Shown here: positions 1 to 6,106 of the stretch, in pieces
How positions within the stretch are numbered: position 1 is the stretch's first letter
Layout: each line of letters starts with the position of its first letter
Assembly (NCBI GenBank): GCA_964621645.1
Contig: CAZUMH010000090.1
Coordinates: 1 to 14,390 of the forward strand
DNA from: CAZUMH01 sp964621645
Lineage (GTDB): Bacteria > Zhuqueibacterota > QNDG01 > JAGLOF01
Reading direction: 5' to 3'
DNA: 14,390 nt
Made by a program: the position numbers and the translations under genes
The notes under the pieces: generated by a model
Database searches by the model: none
What the model was told of the DNA's origin: nothing
What the model saw: only the letters and a program-made list of their open reading frames with translations

Positions 1-454
1 GAATTCAGAATTGGAAATGCAGATTAGGCCGGGCAAGGAACGATAAAATGCATCTAAATGCTGTCGGAGAGATCATTAAAACCGTCTGGTGAGACATCCC
101 AAATCTTTCCCACAGGTTCAATCGGATGAATTCATAGTGATGCCAAATCACATCCATGGAATTTTGAAAATTTCCGAGCAAAACGATATATATAGGGGTA
201 CGGCACGCCGTACCCCGACAAAAGAACAATTTGGACATCCTGTTTCAGGTTCCATCCCGACAATAATCCGATCATTCAAATCCGCAGCCACCAAACGCAT
301 CAACAAATTGTACGGCACCCCTGAGACGCGTTTCCGGCAGCGTAACTACTATGAACATATCATTCAAAATGATGAGGAAGTGAATCGTCTCAGGGAATAC
401 ATCACCGCCAATCCGGCCCGCTGGAATATAAATCAAATTCCCGGGACCCGGTAG
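1..454 (+). pseudogene. Broken IS200-like / REP-associated tyrosine transposase (RAYT)
   Basis: This is a Y1 (HUH) transposase of the IS200/RAYT type, a family that nicks and joins single-stranded DNA at REP-like hairpins. The HUH motif is MPNHIHGI (codons 140-163). The catalytic Tyr region is RNYYEHII (341-364), followed by the family-typical C-terminus ending NPARW. The only intact reading starts at a GTG at 89, which is not a natural N-terminus. Homologous sequence continues upstream in another frame: from base 3 the third frame reads QNWKC...NDKMHLNAVGEIIKTVW, typical of the family N-terminal part, then meets TGA at 90-92. It resumes as DIPN and then needs one extra base near 105-106 (an Arg codon reduced to CT) to join FPQVQSDEF. 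There are thus two lesions, plus a 5' end beyond the window. The frame after 107 is intact to TAG at 452-454. Sequencing error cannot be excluded, but two defects in about 20 bases favour decay. Confidence 0.82.
195..216. repeat. REP-like perfect palindrome inside the transposase remnant
   Basis: GGGGTACGGC (195-204) and GCCGTACCCC (207-216) are exact reverse complements separated by AC, giving a 10-bp stem with a 2-nt spacer. Read in the transposase frame it encodes RGTARRTP within a loop between the HUH motif and the catalytic Tyr region. RAYT proteins act on short palindromes of this kind, so this may be a copy of the element's own REP sequence inserted in its coding region. A partial echo, TACGGCAC, recurs at 311-318. 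Confidence 0.75.
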
Positions 455-496
455 AACTGCCGGACGGTTACCGTATGAGCGGTTCGCAAACCACTC

Positions 497-1363
497 CTAT
501 CGTGCCACTCCCGGGACAAGCACGATCTCCGGCCGGAACTCAAAATGGATGGTGTCAAAATGGAGCCATTTCCCTCCCCAGGCGAATCCATGGGCTTCAA
601 AGGCGTCGATTACCGCTTGGGGCGGGGACCAGCGATTTTCCGGCGGGATGAGATACCAGTCTTCTTTGTGAAATACCCGGCTCCAGCGCCAGAACACCTG
701 TTTGCCGTGGTAGGATTCCGGCACCAGATCCAGGGCCAGACCGAAAGAGTGCAGGCTGAGATTCTCCCGGTATCCCTTTGTCTGCCTGCGTTCAAAACTG
801 TAGACGATCTTCAAATCGTTCAGGAAGCGCAACACCACCTTGTCCTTCCTGGCGCTTCTGAGTATATCCCGCTCAACCAAATGGAGAGAATCCAGACAGG
901 CTCGGTTTAAAAAGACAAAATGATTCAGAAACTGTCTGGCCGCGCAATGATTCCTCACCTCCTTCTCCGTGGTGCCGAAGAGACTCTCCCAGAAATCCGC
1001 CGAGCGCTGCACCGGTTCTTCCAATGGCAAAAGTCCGGAAAGAGGCCCTTTATTATAAGGATAGAAAATAGAGCCATACTCAGAGGTTTGGCCAAGATGT
1101 TCCTCCCGCAGCAACCGCCCTCCGGCCCAGTGAACGGGCTTGCCGTTGATGATGAATATAGGCTCATCATTCTTCCAGTCAACTGAATCAATCCATTCTT
1201 CATACACCTGAGCCAGCTTGCCGGCCTGTTTTTCCAGCAGCAGAGCCTCGGAAGAACCGCTTTCTTCCGGGCTCCATCCCCGTTCCTTGTCACTCCGGGC
1301 TGGAATGCCGATCATGGTGATATTGAGCAGGAAAATAGCACTTACTGCAATAGCCGATTTCAC
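497..1363 (-). CDS. Exported M15-family metallopeptidase (DD-carboxypeptidase / L-Ala-D-Glu peptidase-like)
   Basis: A 288-residue protein predicted to be a zinc peptidase acting on peptidoglycan stem peptides in the periplasm. Residues 1-24 form a signal peptide with a short hydrophobic core (IAVSAIFLLNITMIGI). The C-terminal third has the M15 metal site: SLHSFGLALDL (about 203-213), giving ligands H205 and D212, and HFDTIHFEF (268-276), giving D270 as likely catalytic base and H273 as third ligand. The long region 30-195 before the catalytic core is less familiar; it has NGKPVHWAGG and two Cys (140, 156). Translation starts at GTG 1361-1363, which overlaps the stop of the upstream antiporter in the tetranucleotide GTGA. 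A GGGAG ribosome site (1371-1375) lies 7 nt away, so coupling is likely. The metallopeptidase family is secure. The exact bond cleaved is not shown by sequence. Confidence 0.85.
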   Translation of the reverse strand: MKSAIAVSAIFLLNITMIGIPARSDKERGWSPEESGSSEALLLEKQAGKLAQVYEEWIDSVDWKNDEPIFIINGKPVHWAGGRLLREEHLGQTSEYGSIFYPYNKGPLSGLLPLEEPVQRSADFWESLFGTTEKEVRNHCAARQFLNHFVFLNRACLDSLHLVERDILRSARKDKVVLRFLNDLKIVYSFERRQTKGYRENLSLHSFGLALDLVPESYHGKQVFWRWSRVFHKEDWYLIPPENRWSPPQAVIDAFEAHGFAWGGKWLHFDTIHFEFRPEIVLVPGVAR

Positions 1364-2784
1364 ATTGTCACTCCCGCCAGAAGAAAAAACACAGCCGCGA
1401 CCAGTCCGGCCGTAAGAGCATAGGGCAGCTGGGTATTCACGTGGTCCATATGATCAGAAGCCGACGCCATCGAGGACACCAGGGTAGTATCCGAGATGGG
1501 CGAACAATGATCTCCAAATACTCCGCCTGACGTAATAGCCGCTACCGCCAGGACGGGGTTAATCCCCATCTGCAGGGCCAGCGGCAGACCAATGGGAACC
1601 ATAACGGCCCAGGTCCCCCAGGATGTACCCGTGGCAAAGGCGATAAACCCCGTGGTCACAAACAAAACCACGGGAACCAGGGAAGGAACCAGCATATTTT
1701 TTACCAGTTCGGCAACGTAGAGTCCCGTGTTCAAATCCCGGCAGAGCTGCCCCAGAGCGAATGCCAGCATCATGAGGGTGGCGATAGGAACCAATCCGCC
1801 CACTCCTTTGAAAAAAAGACCGGTCAGTTCACCGGGACCCATGACGCCCCGCGCCCAGTAGAGCAGCCCGCCCGCGGCCAGAGCCGCCAGCACGGCCCAG
1901 AGCACGGCGGTGGAACCGGATCCGTTGGCCAGATCCCCCCGGCCGGTTATCAGCAGACCGGCAACCATCATGACAATCATCACCGCCAGCGGAATAACCA
2001 TGTTGGAAGCCCGCGGCCGCACTCCCTGCTTGGGCTCCAGATTAGTGACCTCGTGAGAAACCAGCGGGATGGATCCCGGCCGCAGCACCTGACCTTTCTC
2101 TCTGGCCCGCTGCTCCGCCCGCTTCATGCTGAAGAAATCTTTGCGGGAAAGAGTGAGAAAGAGGACCAGAAGAATAGCGGCCCAGGCGTAATAATTAAAG
2201 GGGATCGCTTTAAAATAGACTAAAAGCGGTTTCTCCACTCCCTGTCGTGCCAGCAGCCCCGCCATATATGCGCCCCAGGCGTTGACCGGGATCAGAGCAC
2301 AAATGGGAGCGGAGGTTGAATCACAGATATAGGCCAGTTTTTCCCGGGAAATCTTCAGCCCGTCGAAAATCGGGCGGACGACCGTTCCTGTCACCAGAAT
2401 ACTGATACTCGATTCGATGGGAACCGCCGTGCCGATGGCGATGGCCAGAAGCTGCGCTCGTCTGCGGGAGCTGATGGCGGCCCGCTGTGAGAGCCATTCC
2501 ACCAGCCCTTGGACGCCGCCGCTTCGCTGAGTAAAGGCGATGACAGCTCCTACGGCACAGGAAAAAAGGATTACCCTAGTGGAATCTGGATCACGGAAGA
2601 CTCTCACGCAGAGATCCACTGCTCCGGCCAGACCCTGCAGGGGATTCCCTCCGGAAAGGATGATCGTGCCGGTCAAAAGCCCCAGGACAAGAGCCGCGTA
2701 CACCTGCCGGAAAGCGATGGCGAATCCAATGGCCACCAGAGGCGGCAATAGAGAAAGCCAGGGATGGAGCTCAGACAGAGACAT
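1360..2784 (-). CDS. NhaC-family Na+/H+ antiporter (sodium-coupled transporter)
   Basis: A 474-residue inner-membrane protein with about ten or more hydrophobic helices. It carries family signatures in order: CDSTSAPICALIPVNAWGAY (154-173), ATGTSWGTWAVMVPI (384-398) and GGVFGDHCSPISDTTLVSS (420-438), followed by DHMDHVNTQLPYAL. These are typical of the NhaC (PF03553) group of sodium/proton antiporters. Some family members are sodium-coupled carriers for organic acids or amino acids, so the substrate is open. A hydrophilic loop (about 213-258) divides the protein into halves. ATG at 2782-2784 follows a GGAG site 5 nt away (2790-2793). It sits 56 bp after a D-cysteine desulfhydrase-type gene and overlaps the M15 peptidase start by 4 nt. 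That context makes an amino-acid-linked transport role possible but unproven. Confidence 0.88.
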   Translation of the reverse strand: MSLSELHPWLSLLPPLVAIGFAIAFRQVYAALVLGLLTGTIILSGGNPLQGLAGAVDLCVRVFRDPDSTRVILFSCAVGAVIAFTQRSGGVQGLVEWLSQRAAISSRRRAQLLAIAIGTAVPIESSISILVTGTVVRPIFDGLKISREKLAYICDSTSAPICALIPVNAWGAYMAGLLARQGVEKPLLVYFKAIPFNYYAWAAILLVLFLTLSRKDFFSMKRAEQRAREKGQVLRPGSIPLVSHEVTNLEPKQGVRPRASNMVIPLAVMIVMMVAGLLITGRGDLANGSGSTAVLWAVLAALAAGGLLYWARGVMGPGELTGLFFKGVGGLVPIATLMMLAFALGQLCRDLNTGLYVAELVKNMLVPSLVPVVLFVTTGFIAFATGTSWGTWAVMVPIGLPLALQMGINPVLAVAAITSGGVFGDHCSPISDTTLVSSMASASDHMDHVNTQLPYALTAGLVAAVFFLLAGVTM

Positions 2785-2840
2785 GAATACTCCAAAATCA
2801 TTCTCTTAGTTTCGGGACGGCAGCTCTTTCCGCCTATCGT

Positions 2841-3854
2841 TTAGGATTGCTTCGATCCGGATAGAAATATTTCAGGCTGAGCGAAAAGTCCCGGCAGACC
2901 GCCGGTATGTAAAAAAAGCACATTCTCCCTGGACGTAAAATACCCTTTTCGAACGAGATCGATCAGTCCCGCCATGGCCTTGCCCGTGTAGACGGGATCG
3001 AGCAGAATCGCTTCTCTGCTTCCTGTCAGCCGCACTGCTTCGATCATCTCCGGTGTGGGCCGGGCGTATCCCGGACCGACATACGTATCCATGCTGATGA
3101 TCTCTGTATCCGGAATGGTGACGTTAAAATTAAATCTGCAGATGGTTGCATCCACCAGATTGCTGATCAGCTTCTTCTTCTCGTCGGCGCTCTGGCTCAC
3201 GTTCATCCCCAGCACCCGGCACTTGTATCCGGTATCCGCAAAGCCGATTATAAGACCGGACTGGGTTCCGGCACTGCCGCAGGGACAGACGACGGCATCG
3301 AAATGAATCCCCATATGTTCGGATTGCTGCACTGTTTCCAGGGCGCAGGAAATATACCCCAGTGTGCCGACGGGATTGGAGGCTCCCAGGGGGATGATAT
3401 AGGGGACTTCCCCTTCCTTTTGAAGCCGCCGCGCTTCCTGTTCCAGTGCTTCCTGCCAATCATCTTCGTAGGAAATAATCCTGCGACCCTTCACTCCCAG
3501 CAGGGAGTAGAGCAGATTATTGCCGCCGGCGGCCGGACTGAAGGTCTGATGCTCCTCTTGGATAAGCACCAGGTGGCAGGCCAGTCCCTCCCGGGCGGCC
3601 GCGGCCGCCGTCAAGCGGCAATGATTCGACTGCAGCCCCCCGCAGGTCACCAAAGCGGTGGCTTTCTCCTGGATGGCCTCGGCTACGGCGAATTCCAGCT
3701 TGCGGGTCTTGTTGCCGCCTCCGGCCAGGTTGAGCCGATCATCGCGTTTGATAAAAAGCTGGGGCCCGCCCAGTTCCCGGCTCAGATTACCCATCTTCTC
3801 AATGGGTGTGATGCCGCCGCAGTATTTTCTGCGGGGAAATATATTTAGATCCAT
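2841..3854 (-). CDS. dcyD: D-cysteine desulfhydrase-type PLP enzyme (ACC deaminase family)
   Basis: A 337-residue fold-type II PLP enzyme, predicted to break D-cysteine (or a related beta-substituted amino acid) into pyruvate, ammonia and sulfide in the cytoplasm. GGGNKTRKLEF (45-55) contains the PLP lysine K49. GGLQSNH (72-78) contains the Ser equivalent to the catalytic Ser of ACC deaminase. LLDPVYTGKAMAGL (284-297) and HTGG (316-319) match the D-cysteine desulfhydrase pattern. ACC deaminases have Glu and Leu where this protein has T290 and T317, so true ACC deaminase activity is unlikely. L-cysteate sulfo-lyase (CuyA) is close and not excluded. ATG at 3852-3854 follows an AGGTG-like site. 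The gene lies 71 bp after the radical SAM gene and 56 bp before the antiporter, all in one direction. Family confident, substrate moderately so. Confidence 0.83.
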   Translation of the reverse strand: MDLNIFPRRKYCGGITPIEKMGNLSRELGGPQLFIKRDDRLNLAGGGNKTRKLEFAVAEAIQEKATALVTCGGLQSNHCRLTAAAAAREGLACHLVLIQEEHQTFSPAAGGNNLLYSLLGVKGRRIISYEDDWQEALEQEARRLQKEGEVPYIIPLGASNPVGTLGYISCALETVQQSEHMGIHFDAVVCPCGSAGTQSGLIIGFADTGYKCRVLGMNVSQSADEKKKLISNLVDATICRFNFNVTIPDTEIISMDTYVGPGYARPTPEMIEAVRLTGSREAILLDPVYTGKAMAGLIDLVRKGYFTSRENVLFLHTGGLPGLFAQPEIFLSGSKQS

Positions 3855-3925
3855 GGGACACCTATTGGTTATCGTTCATATAATATAACAAAAATTTCCG
3901 CCGAACCCAGCTAGAATTTACCTCA

Positions 3926-4909
3926 TCATCGCATCCTTTTTTGCCGGCTCCTGTACCGCTCCCATACATACTTGGCCCCCGAAACAAACGCCGGAAGCCC
4001 GTACCAGCTGAAAAGGGTGGGACGATACAACACCCCCCGCATGCTGCAGTAGATGGTGCATCCTTCACAAAAGGGGAACCGGCCTTCCTTTTCTCTTATG
4101 TTTGCCGTGGATGGTGAATGGTAAAGATGAAACAGATCGCCGCCGATCGGCAGTTCTTTTACGGCCCGGTGGAAACAGGGCAACAGCAGCCGGTTCTCCG
4201 GCGAAATGACCACTGTCGTGCTCAAAGCCCGGCAGAGAGGCGTTGCCGTCTTATTGCCGCCCTTGAGGATGAACGCCAGGTGAGCCAGATCCACCGCCAC
4301 ACATTTCTCCTTCCACAAATGCCGCAGGGCCAGGACCGCCTTCCTGGAAATCGGGCTGTTGCCGAAATAGGAAAATCCCGGATTGAATACCAATAGGATG
4401 TTCCGCTCCTGGGCGAATCGGACAAGTCTGCGCAGTTCATCTTCATCTTCATCCACCACTGTTTTTATCAGAGAAAACGGCTGCCCCAGTCTGGCAGCGA
4501 TATCGATACTTTGCATCACTTTATCATAGCAAGGCACACCCCGGATCTCGTCATGCCGGGCTTCATCCACCGACTCCAGGGAGAACTGCAGCACATCGAC
4601 CAGCCCCTGCAGCGCTGCGGCTCTGTCCGGATAGAGGATGGCATTGGTGGTAACGGTGGTGAACAGTTTTTTATCCTTGGCCAAACGCAGCGCTCCGGCA
4701 AGATGCGGATAGAGGAGCGGTTCACCCCCGGTGAAATCAACGATTTTCACCCCCAGTCGCTTGAGATGATCCAGGTTCACTCCTATCTCTTCAAGCTTCG
4801 GTTCGGAGCCGCCGCCCGGAGTTTTCCAGATGTCACAGAAACGGCAGCGGGCGTTGCAGCGCCTGGTCAGATAGTAATTGGCAAAAAGCGGCTTCACACG
4901 TGGGCTCAC
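3926..4909 (-). CDS. Radical SAM protein with Cys-rich SPASM-like C-terminus
   Basis: A 327-residue radical S-adenosylmethionine enzyme. CNARCRFC (C18, C22, C25) binds the SAM [4Fe-4S] cluster, and FTGGEPLL (59-66) is the SAM-binding GGE motif. The C-terminal part has further cysteines, C226, C245, C281, C284 and C288 (FCEGCTIYC), preceded by the SPASM-like phrase VVISPENRLLLPC. At least one auxiliary iron-sulfur cluster is therefore likely. Such proteins modify peptides, proteins, lipids or cofactors; I cannot tell the substrate. The start is GTG 4907-4909; an in-frame stop lies 24 nt upstream, and a second GTG at codon 5 is possible. There is no good Shine-Dalgarno. TATAAT on the minus strand (4914-4919) lies 4 nt before the GTG, unusually close. 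It begins the left-hand minus-strand gene run. Confidence 0.8.
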   Translation of the reverse strand: MSPRVKPLFANYYLTRRCNARCRFCDIWKTPGGGSEPKLEEIGVNLDHLKRLGVKIVDFTGGEPLLYPHLAGALRLAKDKKLFTTVTTNAILYPDRAAALQGLVDVLQFSLESVDEARHDEIRGVPCYDKVMQSIDIAARLGQPFSLIKTVVDEDEDELRRLVRFAQERNILLVFNPGFSYFGNSPISRKAVLALRHLWKEKCVAVDLAHLAFILKGGNKTATPLCRALSTTVVISPENRLLLPCFHRAVKELPIGGDLFHLYHSPSTANIREKEGRFPFCEGCTIYCSMRGVLYRPTLFSWYGLPAFVSGAKYVWERYRSRQKRMR

Positions 4910-5024
4910 AGTATTATAGCATTGGAAGGATTAAACCGGTCTCGGTCTGTTCCGGTTCGGACAGCGACGGATAGGAGGCCGGCTTACAATACAAAATAAG
5001 ATACAAAATTTTTAGGGGAGGCGC

Positions 5025-5055
5025 ACATCTTTTTCGTTCCTTCCGACAAAGATGT
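5025..5055. repeat. Inverted repeat ACATCTTT ... AAAGATGT
   Basis: ACATCTTT (5025-5032) and AAAGATGT (5048-5055) are exact 8-bp inverted copies around a 15-nt spacer. No T-run follows in either direction that would make a standard intrinsic terminator. It lies between a plus-strand small ORF candidate and the radical SAM gene. An operator or RNA hairpin are both possible. Confidence 0.5.
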
Positions 5056-5092
5056 CTCATCATTCTGAAGATTAGCTGGAGATAGTGTTTTC

Positions 5093-5272
5093 ATGTCGCG
5101 GAGGCTACCGGATTGGCAAGGATGGTTCTCTCGCGAACCTAACAATCAAGAGGATTGCATCTGTATCCCGCTTTCTTGCTGTCGGGAAACCAGTCATGCT
5201 TCGATAGTGGATTTTTACATCGATTCGGATACATCCGGCACATGCAGTGGATACATGGACAAATCTTATTAG
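5093..5272 (+). CDS. Possible 59-residue Cys-containing small protein
   Basis: An ATG-initiated reading frame of 59 codons ends at TAG 5270-5272. It starts MSRRLPDWQGW and has five cysteines (C22, C24, C29, C30, C51), with EDCICIPLSCC in the middle. A GGAG lies about 11 nt before the ATG (5078-5081), a little far. Codon third positions show no clear bias, and I recognise no family. It is the only plus-strand candidate outside the transposase remnant and runs divergently from the radical SAM gene. An ORF of this length can occur by chance, so this is offered only as a candidate. Confidence 0.22.
   Translation: MSRRLPDWQGWFSREPNNQEDCICIPLSCCRETSHASIVDFYIDSDTSGTCSGYMDKSY
5226..5256. repeat. Small palindrome plus repeated half-site
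   Basis: CGGATACATCCG (5226-5237) is a 5-bp inverted repeat around AC. GGATACAT from its left part (5227-5234) recurs at 5249-5256, 22 bp further on, about two helical turns. An inverted TGTATCC lies at 5162-5168. The arrangement resembles an operator, but the repeats are short. Confidence 0.3.
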
Positions 5273-5278
5273 AATGAA

Positions 5279-6049
5279 TTAAATAACGCCGACCTGATCC
5301 TTCCTGAGCCAGCCGGCCTTGCCGTCCGCCAGCACGATTTCAATCCACTCGCCCCTCTCCTGGTCGATACGCACCTTGGTGCCCTCATGCACGATAAACA
5401 GCTCTGTGGCGTCTTCTTCCAGAGGGGCGCTGACTACCGGTACCGCGTCCGTCAGAACTACCGCTTCCTTGACCCGTCTGCTGTACCGTAACTGTCCGAT
5501 AAGCAGAAAGCCGGCAATGATCAGCAAAGAGAGGGAAGCCGCCGCAATACGGCTGAAAAAAATCCGGGTTCCGCGATGTCTGCTGAGAACAAATGCGGCA
5601 AATAAAAAAGCGCTTAAAAGATAGAAACAGAGAGTGATCATTATCAGTATATTCCGGGGCACCGAATTGATAACCGCGGCATATATTTTCAGAAGAACAT
5701 GCTTTTCCATGGGTGTAATACGGTCCACCACGGCTAGGTTGGCCAAGGCCAGATTGGCCCGTATCGCCTCATCCCGGGGAGACAGTTTCAACGCCTTTTC
5801 ATAATTCAAAATCGCGGGCCCGGTCTGTCCCAGCTTGTAATGGCAATTCCCGATATTGAAATAGAGAGCCGCATCATGAACTCCGGAATCCAGGATCTTC
5901 TCATAGGCCGCTAACGCTTCCTGATATTTGCCCTCCTGATATAATGCGTTCCCCTGCTGAAACAGCTGGTGAGGCTGTGCCGCGGCAAAGGCCGCCCAGA
6001 TAAAGAACGGCAGTATGACAATGAGGTGCTTTACCTTTTTTACCATCAT
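5279..6049 (-). CDS. batE: BatE: TPR protein with two membrane helices and SH3-like domain
   Basis: A 256-residue last member of the Bat operon. Order of parts: signal peptide 1-24 (cleavage probably after FAAA), two TPR-like repeats (about 27-60 and 61-94, with ALYQEGKYQEALAAYEK and ALYFNIGNCHYKLG), membrane helices about 134-155 and 165-187, then an SH3b-like domain about 195-256 (VPVVSAP...GTKVRI...EWIEI...GWL). This layout is the usual one for BatE. The TPR part should face the periplasm. The SH3-like end is probably on the same side, since two helices separate them. It begins with two ATGs (6047-6049, 6044-6046), with GGAA as a weak ribosome site, 57 bp after batD. Codon use looks like that of its neighbours. 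Its biochemical role is unknown; the family is linked to envelope integrity or stress tolerance. Confidence 0.88.
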   Translation of the reverse strand: MMVKKVKHLIVILPFFIWAAFAAAQPHQLFQQGNALYQEGKYQEALAAYEKILDSGVHDAALYFNIGNCHYKLGQTGPAILNYEKALKLSPRDEAIRANLALANLAVVDRITPMEKHVLLKIYAAVINSVPRNILIMITLCFYLLSAFLFAAFVLSRHRGTRIFFSRIAAASLSLLIIAGFLLIGQLRYSRRVKEAVVLTDAVPVVSAPLEEDATELFIVHEGTKVRIDQERGEWIEIVLADGKAGWLRKDQVGVI

Positions 6050-6106
6050 ATCAATGTTCCATTACTATTTGATCCACCGGTACCTCATCGCAGCGAGAGG
6101 ACACGT

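Larger units (their letters stand above)
4910..5278. other. 369-bp intergenic region between the Bat operon and the radical SAM gene
   Basis: This separates the 3' end of batE from the start of the radical SAM gene, both on the minus strand. It should hold the operon terminator and the next promoter. I see no GC hairpin followed by a T-run in the minus direction. Contents visible are an inverted repeat at 5025-5055, a possible small plus-strand ORF at 5093-5272, the palindrome CGGATACATCCG at 5226-5237 with a second GGATACAT at 5249-5256, and a bulged hairpin (CTGTTCCG...CGGACAG) near 4947-4964. Confidence 0.6.

Noticed and set aside
455..496. Short inverted repeats between the transposase remnant and the M15 gene as a bidirectional terminator
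   Set aside because: Stems are only 4-5 bp (for example ACGGT-T-ACCGT at 464-474) and no T-run follows.
3303..3848. A 181-codon plus-strand frame opposite the desulfhydrase gene
   Set aside because: Antisense to a gene with intact PLP-enzyme motifs; no domain seen.
3870..3895. AT-rich stretch before the desulfhydrase gene as a promoter
   Set aside because: The minus strand has TATATT/TATTAT-like sequence but no matching -35 box at suitable spacing.
4914..4919. TATAAT just before the radical SAM start as a promoter
   Set aside because: It is only 4 nt from the GTG, so transcription would begin at or inside the start codon, and no -35 box is seen. Kept only as a note in the gene entry.
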